In this document: positions 7,596 to 14,748 of the stretch, piece by piece
Layout: every line of letters begins with the position of its first letter
How positions within the stretch are numbered: the stretch's first letter is position 1
Assembly (NCBI GenBank): GCA_050292445.1
Contig: JBNKLQ010000055.1
Coordinates: forward strand, 1-26,681
Source: Leptofilum sp050292445
GTDB lineage: Bacteria; Chloroflexota; Anaerolineae; Promineifilales; Promineifilaceae
Length of the DNA stretch: 26,681 nt
Direction of reading: 5' to 3'
The notes under the pieces: generated by a model
Told to the model about the DNA's origin: nothing
Databases searched by the model: none
Seen by the model: only the letters and a program-made list of their open reading frames with translations
Made by a program: the position numbers and the translations under genes

Positions 7596-8549
7596 ATGCG
7601 AGATTTACGTGTTTTGCTTGTGACTTTTATTTTGTTGGCTGCCTGCTCTTCTGCTGGGGCAGAAACGGCCGTAACTACCCTCCCCGCTGCGCCAGAACCA
7701 ATGCCTGGCCTGGTTTTTACCTCCGAGCGGGACGACAACTGGGAAATTTACCGTATGGATGTAGATGGCGGCAACGTGGTGCGGCTAACGGAAACGGAAA
7801 TCTCTGAAGGCGGCGCTTCCTGGTCGCCAGACGGCCGTTCCCTGGCTTTCTGGTCTCGGCGCGATGGCAATGCCGATATTTTTGTCATGGGGGCTGATGG
7901 CAGCAATCCGCTGAACATTGCCCCAGACCCCAAAGAAAATGGTGTTGAAGAATTTAACACCCGCTGGCACCCAGATGGGAACACCATTGCTTTTTTCAGC
8001 AACCGCTTTGGCAACGAAGGGTACAACTGCGTGGTGCATCGCGTGGGCTTTATGCCGCTGGATGGTGGCACGCAGGGCATGGAACCACTGGCTGCCCAGA
8101 TCGGTAATCAGGAGACGCTGGACTGGTCACCAGATGGCAAATCGCTGGCCTTTAGCTCTAAATCTTGTGGCGGAACAGGCGTGAATTTACAACTCTTTTT
8201 GTGGCAGCGCGAGGATGATTCTGTGGCGCAACTCACGCGAGACGAATTCATCAATGCCGGACCTGCGTTTTCGCACGACGGCCGTTTTCTGGCCTACCAT
8301 TCCTTCCGCGACGGCAACAGCGAAATTATCTTGCTGGATTTAGCCAGCGGTGAAACAGTAAACCTGACCAACCATGAAGCTAAAGATTCGCACCCCACCT
8401 GGTCACCCGATGACAGTCAGATCGCTTTTGTGACCGATCGGGATGGGAACGACGAGATTTACGTGATGAACGTGGACGGCACCCATCTACAAAACCTGAC
8501 CAACCACCCGGCACGCGACTTTGAGCCGCAATGGTCGCCAATTCCTTAA
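7596..8549 (+). CDS. PD40/TolB-like beta-propeller lipoprotein, second of a tandem pair
   Basis: Close paralogue of the preceding gene, co-directional. Its ATG at 7596 follows the upstream stop by 8 bases, and GAGGA, which overlaps that stop codon, serves as its ribosome binding site. The signal peptide ends in LLAAC (Cys17 lipidated). The blade order matches the first copy block for block: both have a cysteine-containing middle blade (Gly-Cys-Ala-Trp-His versus Tyr-Asn-Cys-Val-Val-His), a SSRCDM/SSKSCG blade, and nearly the same C-terminal blades (KDSHPTWSPDDSQIAF, DRDGNDEIYVM). This indicates tandem duplication followed by divergence. The paired cysteines could form a disulphide outside the cell. 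The gene is followed by a strong hairpin shared with the converging LysM gene. Function is unknown beyond surface binding. Confidence 0.9.
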   Translation: MRDLRVLLVTFILLAACSSAGAETAVTTLPAAPEPMPGLVFTSERDDNWEIYRMDVDGGNVVRLTETEISEGGASWSPDGRSLAFWSRRDGNADIFVMGADGSNPLNIAPDPKENGVEEFNTRWHPDGNTIAFFSNRFGNEGYNCVVHRVGFMPLDGGTQGMEPLAAQIGNQETLDWSPDGKSLAFSSKSCGGTGVNLQLFLWQREDDSVAQLTRDEFINAGPAFSHDGRFLAYHSFRDGNSEIILLDLASGETVNLTNHEAKDSHPTWSPDDSQIAFVTDRDGNDEIYVMNVDGTHLQNLTNHPARDFEPQWSPIP

Positions 8550-8564
8550 ATAATTTTGGATAGA

Positions 8565-8595
8565 GCGTGATGTGTGAAATTCTCGCACGTCACGC
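8565..8595. terminator. Hairpin between convergent genes; GTGATGTGTGAAA-family palindrome
   Basis: GCGTGATGTGTG (8565-8576) pairs with CGCACGTCACGC (8584-8595) with two mismatched pairs and a 7-base loop. It sits between the lipoprotein stop (8549) and the LysM gene stop (8601), so it can stop transcription from both sides, though no strong T-run is present. The same GTGATGTGTGAAA core recurs at 20439 in an equivalent position. Confidence 0.55.
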
Positions 8596-8600
8596 CTCAT

Positions 8601-9935
8601 TTAAATTATCTCACTGCGCAGCACGACCACCGCCAGCAGCCCGATCACCAGCAGCCCTACCGTTAATCCGATAGCGATCCCGACGACAGTGGGTTGTTCT
8701 TCTTCCGTTTGGGTGGCAACGGCCGTTTCCCCATTGGCTTCTGGTGTAGTGGCCTGGGCGATTGATTGATTGTTTAAGGAGGCAACGGCCGTACTGGGTG
8801 TCGTTGGCGTGAGGGTCGGCGTTGCGGTTGGTGCAGCTGGAACAGGGGTTTCCGTAGACGGTAGCGTAGGTACGGCCGTGGGCACAGCTTCCCGCACCAG
8901 CAGCTGGTCGCCCGGCTGCAAAATGGCGTTTTGGTCAATGTTATTGAGCGTCAGCAGATCATCTAGAGTCAGGTTGTACGTAATAGCAATTTCCCACAAC
9001 GTTTGGCCGCTGCGCACAGAATGGTACAAGATAGGCGTTGCCGTGGGGGGCGGGGTTTCGTCAGGAGCCAATCGGACGCGAATCAGCTCACCCGGTTGCA
9101 GAACAGCATCTTCTGGCAGCTGATTCAGCCATAAAATATCCCCCAGCTTCACATTGTACTGCACCGCAATCGACCACAACGACTGCCCCTCCAACACCGT
9201 GTGCATAGTGGGCGGCGTGGGCGTTGGGGGCGGAGCTTGCCCTTCAGCCAACTGGATTGTAATCCGGTCACCCGGCTGCACAATGGCATTGGCTGGCAGG
9301 CTGTTAAATAAGAGCAAGTCAGACAAAGGAACTTCATAATGAGCTGCCAGGGACCAGAGCGCCTGACCTTCCTGAACCACATGCACAATCGAGCCATCCT
9401 CGCCCGGCTGTGCCAGGGTAATGGGGGTGATGAAGAGCACCTCTGGACTGGGATCTGCGGCGGGCGGCGGTGGGGCATCGGATGGTTGGCCTACCACTAA
9501 CACGTAGAAATTCTCGTTGCCGTTGGTGGCAAAGCCGGTGCCTGCCTCCTGATAGCGGCTGGTGATGAGGGTGTTGTAATGCACCGGGCTGTTGATCCAC
9601 CAGTTGAGACCTCTGGGAGCGGTCATGCCGGTGCCGCCCACAATGTTTTCACTTACCCGGCCCACGTAGCCAGCAGCAGCCGCCCGGCTTTGTGGCGTGG
9701 AGCCACCAGAACCGATGTGGCTGGTAAAGATGGTGTTGGCCGCCATAAAGTTTGCCTGATTTTGCGCTGCGGCAGCCAGGGCATTGCTATACTGAAATGG
9801 TGCCAGTCCATTATTTAGGCGAAACTGGTTTACTTCTTGAAAGATTGCCGAGGCAGATTGGGCCTGAACGGCCGTTGTCTCCCCCACAACTAAAAATAGG
9901 CACAAAAGAATGCCTACAATCCATTTTTTGTTCAT
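8601..9935 (-). CDS. CAP-domain protein with three LysM repeats and a C-terminal membrane anchor
   Basis: Surface protein of 444 aa. It has a Sec signal peptide (about residues 1-26, ending near VQAQ) and a CAP/SCP domain (about 30-150) with the family residues His73 (TSHIG), Glu96 (SENI) and His119 (PVHYNTLI). Three LysM modules follow at about 184-229, 245-289 and 305-348, each beginning H-x-V-x-x-G-Q-x-L-W and ending x-x-Q-P-G-[DE]. They are separated by Pro/Thr-rich linkers. A long Thr/Pro/Ala-rich stalk (350-415) leads to a transmembrane helix (417-439) and a four-residue tail with Arg440. LysM modules bind GlcNAc-containing glycans such as peptidoglycan; the CAP domain has no settled enzymatic role in bacteria. 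Four ACGGCCGT copies fall here, three of them in the stalk-coding part and one in the signal-peptide region. Confidence 0.92.
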   Translation of the reverse strand: MNKKWIVGILLCLFLVVGETTAVQAQSASAIFQEVNQFRLNNGLAPFQYSNALAAAAQNQANFMAANTIFTSHIGSGGSTPQSRAAAAGYVGRVSENIVGGTGMTAPRGLNWWINSPVHYNTLITSRYQEAGTGFATNGNENFYVLVVGQPSDAPPPPAADPSPEVLFITPITLAQPGEDGSIVHVVQEGQALWSLAAHYEVPLSDLLLFNSLPANAIVQPGDRITIQLAEGQAPPPTPTPPTMHTVLEGQSLWSIAVQYNVKLGDILWLNQLPEDAVLQPGELIRVRLAPDETPPPTATPILYHSVRSGQTLWEIAITYNLTLDDLLTLNNIDQNAILQPGDQLLVREAVPTAVPTLPSTETPVPAAPTATPTLTPTTPSTAVASLNNQSIAQATTPEANGETAVATQTEEEQPTVVGIAIGLTVGLLVIGLLAVVVLRSEII

Positions 9936-10031
9936 GCCAGAACTATATCAATAGGAACGGCCGTAACCAAATTCTGGTTGGCGACGGCCTCGCTAAAATT
10001 AACCAAACCCTAACACCTTCAGCCGCTGCAC

Positions 10032-10063
10032 AAAAAAGAGCCCCTGGCAAGCGCCAGAGGCTC
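10032..10063 (-). terminator. Intrinsic terminator of the acyl-CoA synthetase gene
   Basis: Read on the minus strand, an 11-bp stem (10038-10048 with 10053-10063, one mismatched pair, 4-base loop, GC-rich) is followed directly by six T residues (complement of 10032-10037). This is a classic rho-independent terminator about 70 bases after the stop. Confidence 0.85.
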
Positions 10064-10090
10064 TGTCTAGTCTAAGCCTGTTACACACGG

Positions 10091-10110
10091 ATTTTCACAA
10101 AGGTGAAAAT
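10091..10110. repeat. Perfect 8-bp hairpin
   Basis: ATTTTCAC (10091-10098) and GTGAAAAT (10103-10110) form a perfect AT-rich stem with a 4-base loop. It lies between the acyl-CoA synthetase stop and its main terminator. It could be a secondary terminator or an mRNA 3' stabilising stem. Confidence 0.4.
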
Positions 10111-10133
10111 GACCGTTTGCCAAAGCGAAGTTG

Positions 10134-11915
10134 TTATCCTTCGTACATTGATTCAATCTCGTCTTCGAAATTTTCGTTGATGATACGTCGCTTAATCTTT
10201 AAAGTCGGTGTTAGCTCACCATCCTCCACCGTAAAGTCACGAGGCAGCACGCGGAAATCGCGCACATGCTCTACACGGGCAAACAGCGAATTAACCTTCT
10301 CCTCAATCTCCTTCTGCAGATGCGCCAGCAGTGTGGGATGCTCGTGCAATGTTTGGCCTTCTAAGCCACGCGCCTGAGCAAATTTTGACGCCGCATCCGG
10401 GTCAAGCGTTATCAACGCCGTCAAGAAACGGCGCTTCTCACCTATGACCACCGCCTGCGACACTAAATCAAGATTTTTCAAAGCGCCTTCAATGTTTTTG
10501 GGTGCAATGTTTTTCCCGCCAGACGTAATAATGATTTCCTTCTTACGTCCCACAATGCTAAGGTGCCCATCTTCATCGAACTTGCCTAGATCTCCAGAAT
10601 GAAGCCAGCCATCAACCAAAGTGTCTTTTGTTGCTACCTCATCTTTAAAATAGCCCATAAACACGTTTGGACCCTTCACCAAAATTTCGTCATCGGGGCC
10701 GAGTTTGACTTCCGAACCGGGCCATGCCTGACCCACGGTACCAATTTTGATGGCTCCAGGACGGTTTGTGGTGGTTGGCCCGCAATCTTCAGATTGCCCG
10801 TATAGCTCCATAATTGGTAGATCCAAGCTGGCAAAGAAGTGCAAAATATCTGGCGAGATGGGTGCGGCCGATACAATGAGGTTGCGCACTTCCGAAAGCC
10901 CCATTCCTTCTTTGACTGTGGAAAAAACAAGTGCATCAGCGATACGATACTGTAATGCCAGAAAACCTCTTGGCTCCTGACCTCGATTGTGCAATGCCGT
11001 GACCTGGCTGCCAACACCACGTGCCCATTCAGCGATCTTAGCCTTTATGCCGGTTGCCTGGGAAAGTTGCGCGGCAACGCCTGCCTGGAAGCGCTCGAAA
11101 ATACGGGGCACGCCAAAGAAGACGGTGGGTTTCACCTCTTTCATGTTGTTGTTCAGATGATCCTGGGGCGAATATTCCGCGTAGTAGACTTGATAAGCGG
11201 CCGTAATAGAAGCATGAATTGTAAACATTTGCTCAGCAATATGTGAAAGAGGCAAATAGGAGAGGGTTCTGTCGGAGGGACTCAGGTCGATGAGACCTTG
11301 GGCATTCATGGCTGTGCTGGCCAGATTGTTGTGTGAGAGCATCACGCCTTTAGGCGGACCGGTGGTACCAGAGGTGTAAATGAGTGTTGCCAGTTGATCT
11401 TGTTCCAGCGCGTTCATGCGAGCATCAATGACACTTTCTTCTACGTCATCACCCTTGGCCATGAAATTTTCCCAGCTTAAGGTCATTTGGTCATCAATTT
11501 CTGTGCCTTTCATGAGGACAATGTGCTTTAGGCAGGCAACATCATCTCGTACTTCGGCGATTTTGTCCCACTGACCCTGGTTTTCAACCAGGATGACGCT
11601 TGATTCGGAGTTTTCGACGATGTATTTACATTCGTGCGGTGAATTGGTGGTGTAAATGCCAGCTGGTGCGCCACCAATCATCATGCAGGCGAGGTCGAAT
11701 ATGACCCATTCGGGGCGATTAAAGCCGAGAATGGTTACATTTTGACCGGGCTCTACGCCAAGTGCTACCAATGCGCGGGCGGCTTGCCGGACCTGATTTG
11801 TGTACTCTTTCCAGGACGTGGGCACCCAGGCGCTGCCAATTTTTTCGTAGTAGGCGGGTGCGTTGGGGCGGATACGGCCGTTTTCGTGCAGCCGGTGGAG
11901 AATAGTGTCCGTCAT
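10134..11915 (-). CDS. Long-chain acyl-CoA synthetase (AMP-forming)
   Basis: Activates fatty acids to acyl-CoA with ATP through an acyl-adenylate. Adenylate-forming superfamily motifs are clear: the P-loop LIYTSGTTGPPKGVMLSHNN (about 179-198), LPLSHIAEQM, ELYGQSEDCGPTT (A5-type motif), DGWLHSGDLGKFDEDGHLSIVGRKKE (ATP-binding Asp and hinge) and a C-terminal SGGKNIAPKNIE with the catalytic-lysine region after it. The 593-residue length and the long insertion between P-loop and A5 match the FadD/FAA1 or FACL branch rather than short-chain Acs. It has no membrane helix. AGAGGAGGC is a strong ribosome binding site before the ATG at 11915. A terminator follows. Its only ACGGCCGT copy is close to the 5' end (11874). 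Substrate chain length is inferred from family resemblance only. Confidence 0.93.
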   Translation of the reverse strand: MTDTILHRLHENGRIRPNAPAYYEKIGSAWVPTSWKEYTNQVRQAARALVALGVEPGQNVTILGFNRPEWVIFDLACMMIGGAPAGIYTTNSPHECKYIVENSESSVILVENQGQWDKIAEVRDDVACLKHIVLMKGTEIDDQMTLSWENFMAKGDDVEESVIDARMNALEQDQLATLIYTSGTTGPPKGVMLSHNNLASTAMNAQGLIDLSPSDRTLSYLPLSHIAEQMFTIHASITAAYQVYYAEYSPQDHLNNNMKEVKPTVFFGVPRIFERFQAGVAAQLSQATGIKAKIAEWARGVGSQVTALHNRGQEPRGFLALQYRIADALVFSTVKEGMGLSEVRNLIVSAAPISPDILHFFASLDLPIMELYGQSEDCGPTTTNRPGAIKIGTVGQAWPGSEVKLGPDDEILVKGPNVFMGYFKDEVATKDTLVDGWLHSGDLGKFDEDGHLSIVGRKKEIIITSGGKNIAPKNIEGALKNLDLVSQAVVIGEKRRFLTALITLDPDAASKFAQARGLEGQTLHEHPTLLAHLQKEIEEKVNSLFARVEHVRDFRVLPRDFTVEDGELTPTLKIKRRIINENFEDEIESMYEG

Positions 11916-12243
11916 TGAATGCCTCCTCTATGTTTAAGACATTGGCTGACTAGAAAGCAACTATCAAGACAATTGTTGTGTTTTGGTGCAGTGTCTCGTC
12001 CAGAGCGTTTGATTCCAGTCAGTTAATAAATTTTGCACAATAAGTAGCGGGGTAGTCTCTCAATCCTTAATGCAATTTTTATCATAACTGCGCTGCTTCC
12101 GCAATGATTTTATGTCAGGTTTCCCTAATTTTGGTCAAACAGCTCACTTTGGTTGATGTTAGTTTGGCGATTTGCTTGTTTTAGTAGCCATTCGGCCTGA
12201 AGTCGCTATTTTATTTCTGAACGGCCGCGGATGAAACGGGCCT

Positions 12244-12279
12244 AATAAAAAGACCTGGCAGATTTACCTGGCCAGGTCT
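12244..12279 (-). terminator. Intrinsic terminator downstream of pcs
   Basis: AGACCTGGC (12251-12259) and GCCAGGTCT (12271-12279) form a perfect 9-bp stem with an 11-base loop. On the minus strand the stem is followed by TTTTATTA. It lies about 75 bases beyond the stop of the phosphatidylcholine synthase gene. Confidence 0.75.
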
Positions 12280-12311
12280 CGGTAATCAATTGAGAGATTA
12301 GCTTACTTGAA

Positions 12312-12349
12312 ACCGCCCGCACAATTCCGCTAACCTATTTGCGGACGGT
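12312..12349. repeat. Inverted repeat just after the pcs stop
   Basis: ACCGCCCGCA (12312-12321) and TGCGGACGGT (12340-12349) pair at 9 of 10 positions across an 18-base loop. It begins 3 bases past the pcs stop codon and has no T-run, so it may be a 3' stabilising stem or a repeat remnant. Confidence 0.4.
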
Positions 12350-12352
12350 CAC

Positions 12353-13063
12353 TTAGCGCACCATCATGTACAGGCTAAGACCGATGTAATAAACCACATA
12401 CAGCAAGGAGGCCCAAAGTATTCCCGGATTAAAGGCTGGATATTGCAGCCACACAATCAGGCACAGAATTCCCCAGATCGTTGTGAGACCCAGGGTTAGC
12501 TTTTGGTAGCGTACCATTCGAGATGGGTAAAGGTATCTAATAGGCACAAAAACCAACACGGTGAGGGTGGCAATGACCCAGAAATTGACCCACAAATTGG
12601 CATCGAACATGAACATGTAAAAAACGACAACATTCCAATAAGAGGGGAACCCTTTAAAGGTATTATCATCGGTCTTGGCGTCTGACTGGCAAAATTGAAA
12701 GGCTGAAGCTAAGACAACCATTGCAATGCCTGCAATGGTTACAGAGGCTGGCAGCAGCTTTGCTTCATAGAGAAAGATTGCTGGCACGATGACATACGTT
12801 TGATAATCGATAATGTTATCGAGCAGCGCCCCATCAAAGCCTGGCAGCAACCCCTTCACCTTAAAACGGCGTGCCAATGTGCCGTCTAAACTATCTACGA
12901 GGGCAGCCAGAGCGAGCCAGAAAAAAGCGGCCTGCCATTGATGCTGCACCGTCGCCATAATAGCCAACAAGCCCCAAAGCGCGCCCGTGGCTGTAAAAAA
13001 ATGAACACCCCAGGCTACCACCAACGGACGCTCGACTTGTAAGTTGAGATTCATTCTTGACAT
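12353..13063 (-). CDS. pcs: Phosphatidylcholine synthase (CDP-diacylglycerol:choline transferase)
   Basis: Integral membrane enzyme that condenses CDP-diacylglycerol with choline to give phosphatidylcholine and CMP. It is a CDP-alcohol phosphatidyltransferase: Asp57, Asp60-Gly61, Ala64-Arg65, Gly78, Asp82 and Asp86 form the catalytic signature (in DSLDGTLARRF and GALLDNIID). The spacing between AR and the second Gly is longer than in PgsA, as in Pcs. The segment FKGFPSYWNVVVFYMF is typical of Pcs proteins from rhizobia, as is the overall size (236 aa here, about 240 there). Several hydrophobic helices are visible. The frame opens at a TTG at 13075, but GGAA six bases before the ATG at 13063 supports the latter. 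The gene is monocistronic with its own terminator. It uses host or environmental choline by analogy; no choline uptake gene is adjacent. It contains no ACGGCCGT. Confidence 0.88.
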   Translation of the reverse strand: MSRMNLNLQVERPLVVAWGVHFFTATGALWGLLAIMATVQHQWQAAFFWLALAALVDSLDGTLARRFKVKGLLPGFDGALLDNIIDYQTYVIVPAIFLYEAKLLPASVTIAGIAMVVLASAFQFCQSDAKTDDNTFKGFPSYWNVVVFYMFMFDANLWVNFWVIATLTVLVFVPIRYLYPSRMVRYQKLTLGLTTIWGILCLIVWLQYPAFNPGILWASLLYVVYYIGLSLYMMVR

Positions 13064-13189
13064 AATTATTTCCAAATATAGTTCAAAAGAGATTGCTGAA
13101 CTTTAAGTGATGAAGGGATGGAAGTCAATACGAGAAGCCTATATTTGTGGCTGAAACTTAGGAAAATGGTCGCCTTATAAAAACGATGC

Positions 13190-13253
13190 GGGTGCAACGC
13201 ACTTAAACCAATGATGAAATCGCTGGAAACAGCTCAAAATATGCGTCGCACCT
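13190..13253. repeat. 64-bp repeat with inverted ends, copy 2
   Basis: Starts GGGTGCAACGCACTT and ends ATGCGTCGCACCT, with exactly the length of copy 1. It lies in the gap upstream of pcs, 6 bases beyond the thiolase stop. The middle differs from the other copies. Confidence 0.75.
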
Positions 13254-13259
13254 CGCGGA

Positions 13260-14531
13260 TTAGGGTAAGTATTCAACAACTGAGGCTTCGCCTTGTCCCA
13301 CACCGACGCAGAGGGTGGCCAGGCCATAACGCATGGTTGCGCCAGCCTGGGCGCGGCGGTTCATTTCATACAGCAACGTGGTGAGAATGCGCGCCCCAGA
13401 ACAGCCCAGAGGATGCCCTAAAGCAATGGCCCCGCCATTGACGTTAGTAATTTCCTGGCTAAGCCCCAACTCATTAAGCACGGCCAGAGATTGTACGGCA
13501 AACGCTTCATTTAGCTCTGCCAGGTCGATGTCATCGAGGGAGATGTTAGCGCGTTGCAAGGCTTTACGTGTTGCGTTGACCGGGCCTAAGCCCATCACGC
13601 GTGGGTCCACCCCGGCAGCGGCCGAAGAAATCCAGCGGGCCATTGGCTTTAACCCTAACTCTGCCGCTTTGCTGGCGGACATGAGCAGCACGGCGCAGGC
13701 ACCGTCGTTGAGGCCGCTGGCGTTTCCGGCTGTGACGGTGCCCCCTTTGCGGAAGGCAGGGCGCAGCTTGGCCAAGATTTCTGGGCTGGTGGCTAATTCA
13801 TAGCCGTTATCGGTTTTTTTGATGCGTGGATGTTCATCGGTATCCACAATGATGGGGTCCCCCTTTCGTTGGGGGATGGAGACGGGGACAATTTCGGCCT
13901 GAAAACGGCCGTTAATAATTGCCTCACATGCCCGCCGCTGACTTTCAAAGGCGAAGGCGTCCTGGGCTTCACGGCTGATTTCACCTCCGTTTATTTCCCC
14001 GGCACAGCTCATTTCGAAGATGTTTTCGGCCGTTTCGCCCATTGCTTCCAGGGGGAACAGCGCTTCCATCTTGGGATTGGGGTAGCGCCAGCCCAATGTG
14101 GTATCGTAGCCGGTGATGTTGCCTGATGGCCCCCAGGCGCGGGAATTTTTGGGGAAAGAGTAGGGGGCGCGGCTCATGCTTTCTACGCCACCGGCAATAA
14201 AAACATTCCCTTCGCCACATTTGATGGCGCGGGCGGCCTGGTTTACGGCGTTCAGGCCACTGGCGCAGAGGCGGTTAAAGGTGACTGCGGCAACTGATTC
14301 TGGCAGTCCGGCCAACAGTGTGGCCATGCGCGCCACGTTGCGGTTATCCTCGCCGGCCTGATTAGCACAGCCAAAATAAACTTCTTCAACGGTGCTGGGA
14401 TCAATGCCGGTCCGGTCTACCAGTTCGCGAATGACCAGGGCGGCCATGTCGTCTGGCCGGACGGCCGCTAGCGCACCGGCATGGCGGCCAATAGGGGTTC
14501 GTATTGCATCGACAATGACAACTTCGTTCAT
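13260..14531 (-). CDS. Thiolase (acetyl-CoA C-acyltransferase)
   Basis: Catalyses thiolytic cleavage of 3-ketoacyl-CoA or the reverse condensation. Active-site residues are in place: nucleophile Cys89 in NRLCASGLNAV, His373 in GGAIALGHPLGCSGAR and Cys408 in LCVGVGQG. The N-terminus VIVDAIRTPIGRHAGAL is characteristic of the biosynthetic/degradative thiolase family. The 423-residue length is slightly longer than the 390-400 aa core because of an insertion around residues 125-165 (FPKNSRAWGPSGN onwards). This insertion and the NRLC motif recall the 3-oxoadipyl-CoA thiolase (PcaF/PaaJ) branch, but substrate is not decided by sequence here. GGAG lies 8 bases before the ATG. No hydratase or dehydrogenase gene is adjacent, so a complete beta-oxidation operon is not encoded here. 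It may work with the acyl-CoA synthetase nearby. Confidence 0.92.
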   Translation of the reverse strand: MNEVVIVDAIRTPIGRHAGALAAVRPDDMAALVIRELVDRTGIDPSTVEEVYFGCANQAGEDNRNVARMATLLAGLPESVAAVTFNRLCASGLNAVNQAARAIKCGEGNVFIAGGVESMSRAPYSFPKNSRAWGPSGNITGYDTTLGWRYPNPKMEALFPLEAMGETAENIFEMSCAGEINGGEISREAQDAFAFESQRRACEAIINGRFQAEIVPVSIPQRKGDPIIVDTDEHPRIKKTDNGYELATSPEILAKLRPAFRKGGTVTAGNASGLNDGACAVLLMSASKAAELGLKPMARWISSAAAGVDPRVMGLGPVNATRKALQRANISLDDIDLAELNEAFAVQSLAVLNELGLSQEITNVNGGAIALGHPLGCSGARILTTLLYEMNRRAQAGATMRYGLATLCVGVGQGEASVVEYLP

Positions 14532-14650
14532 TTGGAATTCTCCATTGTGATTATTCAGGAGATTGGGCCAGTTTCCTTTGGAATTGACAATTCACATTGA
14601 AAACAATTAGCCCAATCTGGCAAACTCTGCGCCAATTATAGCCTTGTCCA

Positions 14651-14710
14651 AGGTGCGACGCACTTGTAAATGGTGGTTGTCTATCTGCTTCGATAAAGTG
14701 TGTCGCACCT
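14651..14710. repeat. 60-bp repeat with inverted ends, copy 3
   Basis: Begins AGGTGCGACGCACTT and ends AAGTGTGTCGCACCT; the 15-base ends are inverted repeats with a single mismatch, the best-preserved of the three copies. It lies in the divergent promoter region between thiolase and the delta' gene, so it may be transcribed or may affect either promoter. Confidence 0.78.
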
Positions 14711-14748
14711 GAATTGGTAATTCGGCCGTTTCAGCCTAAAATTGGGTC

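Larger units (their letters stand above)
11916..12352. other. Intergenic region upstream of acyl-CoA synthetase
   Basis: A 437-base AT-rich gap between two minus-strand genes. The right part contains two hairpins behind the phosphatidylcholine synthase gene (12244-12279 and 12312-12349). The left part should contain the acyl-CoA synthetase promoter, but no convincing -35/-10 pair was found. No coding potential was seen. A variant palindrome ACGGCCGC occurs near 12222. Confidence 0.5.

Noticed and set aside
6562..8549. TolB of a Tol-Pal system
   Set aside because: Only the propeller part is present, there is a lipobox instead of a TolB N-terminal domain, and no tolQ, tolR, tolA or pal is nearby.
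14584..14589. Perfect TTGACA upstream of holB
   Set aside because: No acceptable -10 hexamer lies 16-18 bases downstream, so it was not listed as a promoter.
14560..14618. 9-bp inverted repeat AGATTGGGC/GCCCAATCT between thiolase and holB
   Set aside because: The arms are 41 bases apart and no other evidence supports a function; possible chance match in a 217-base gap.
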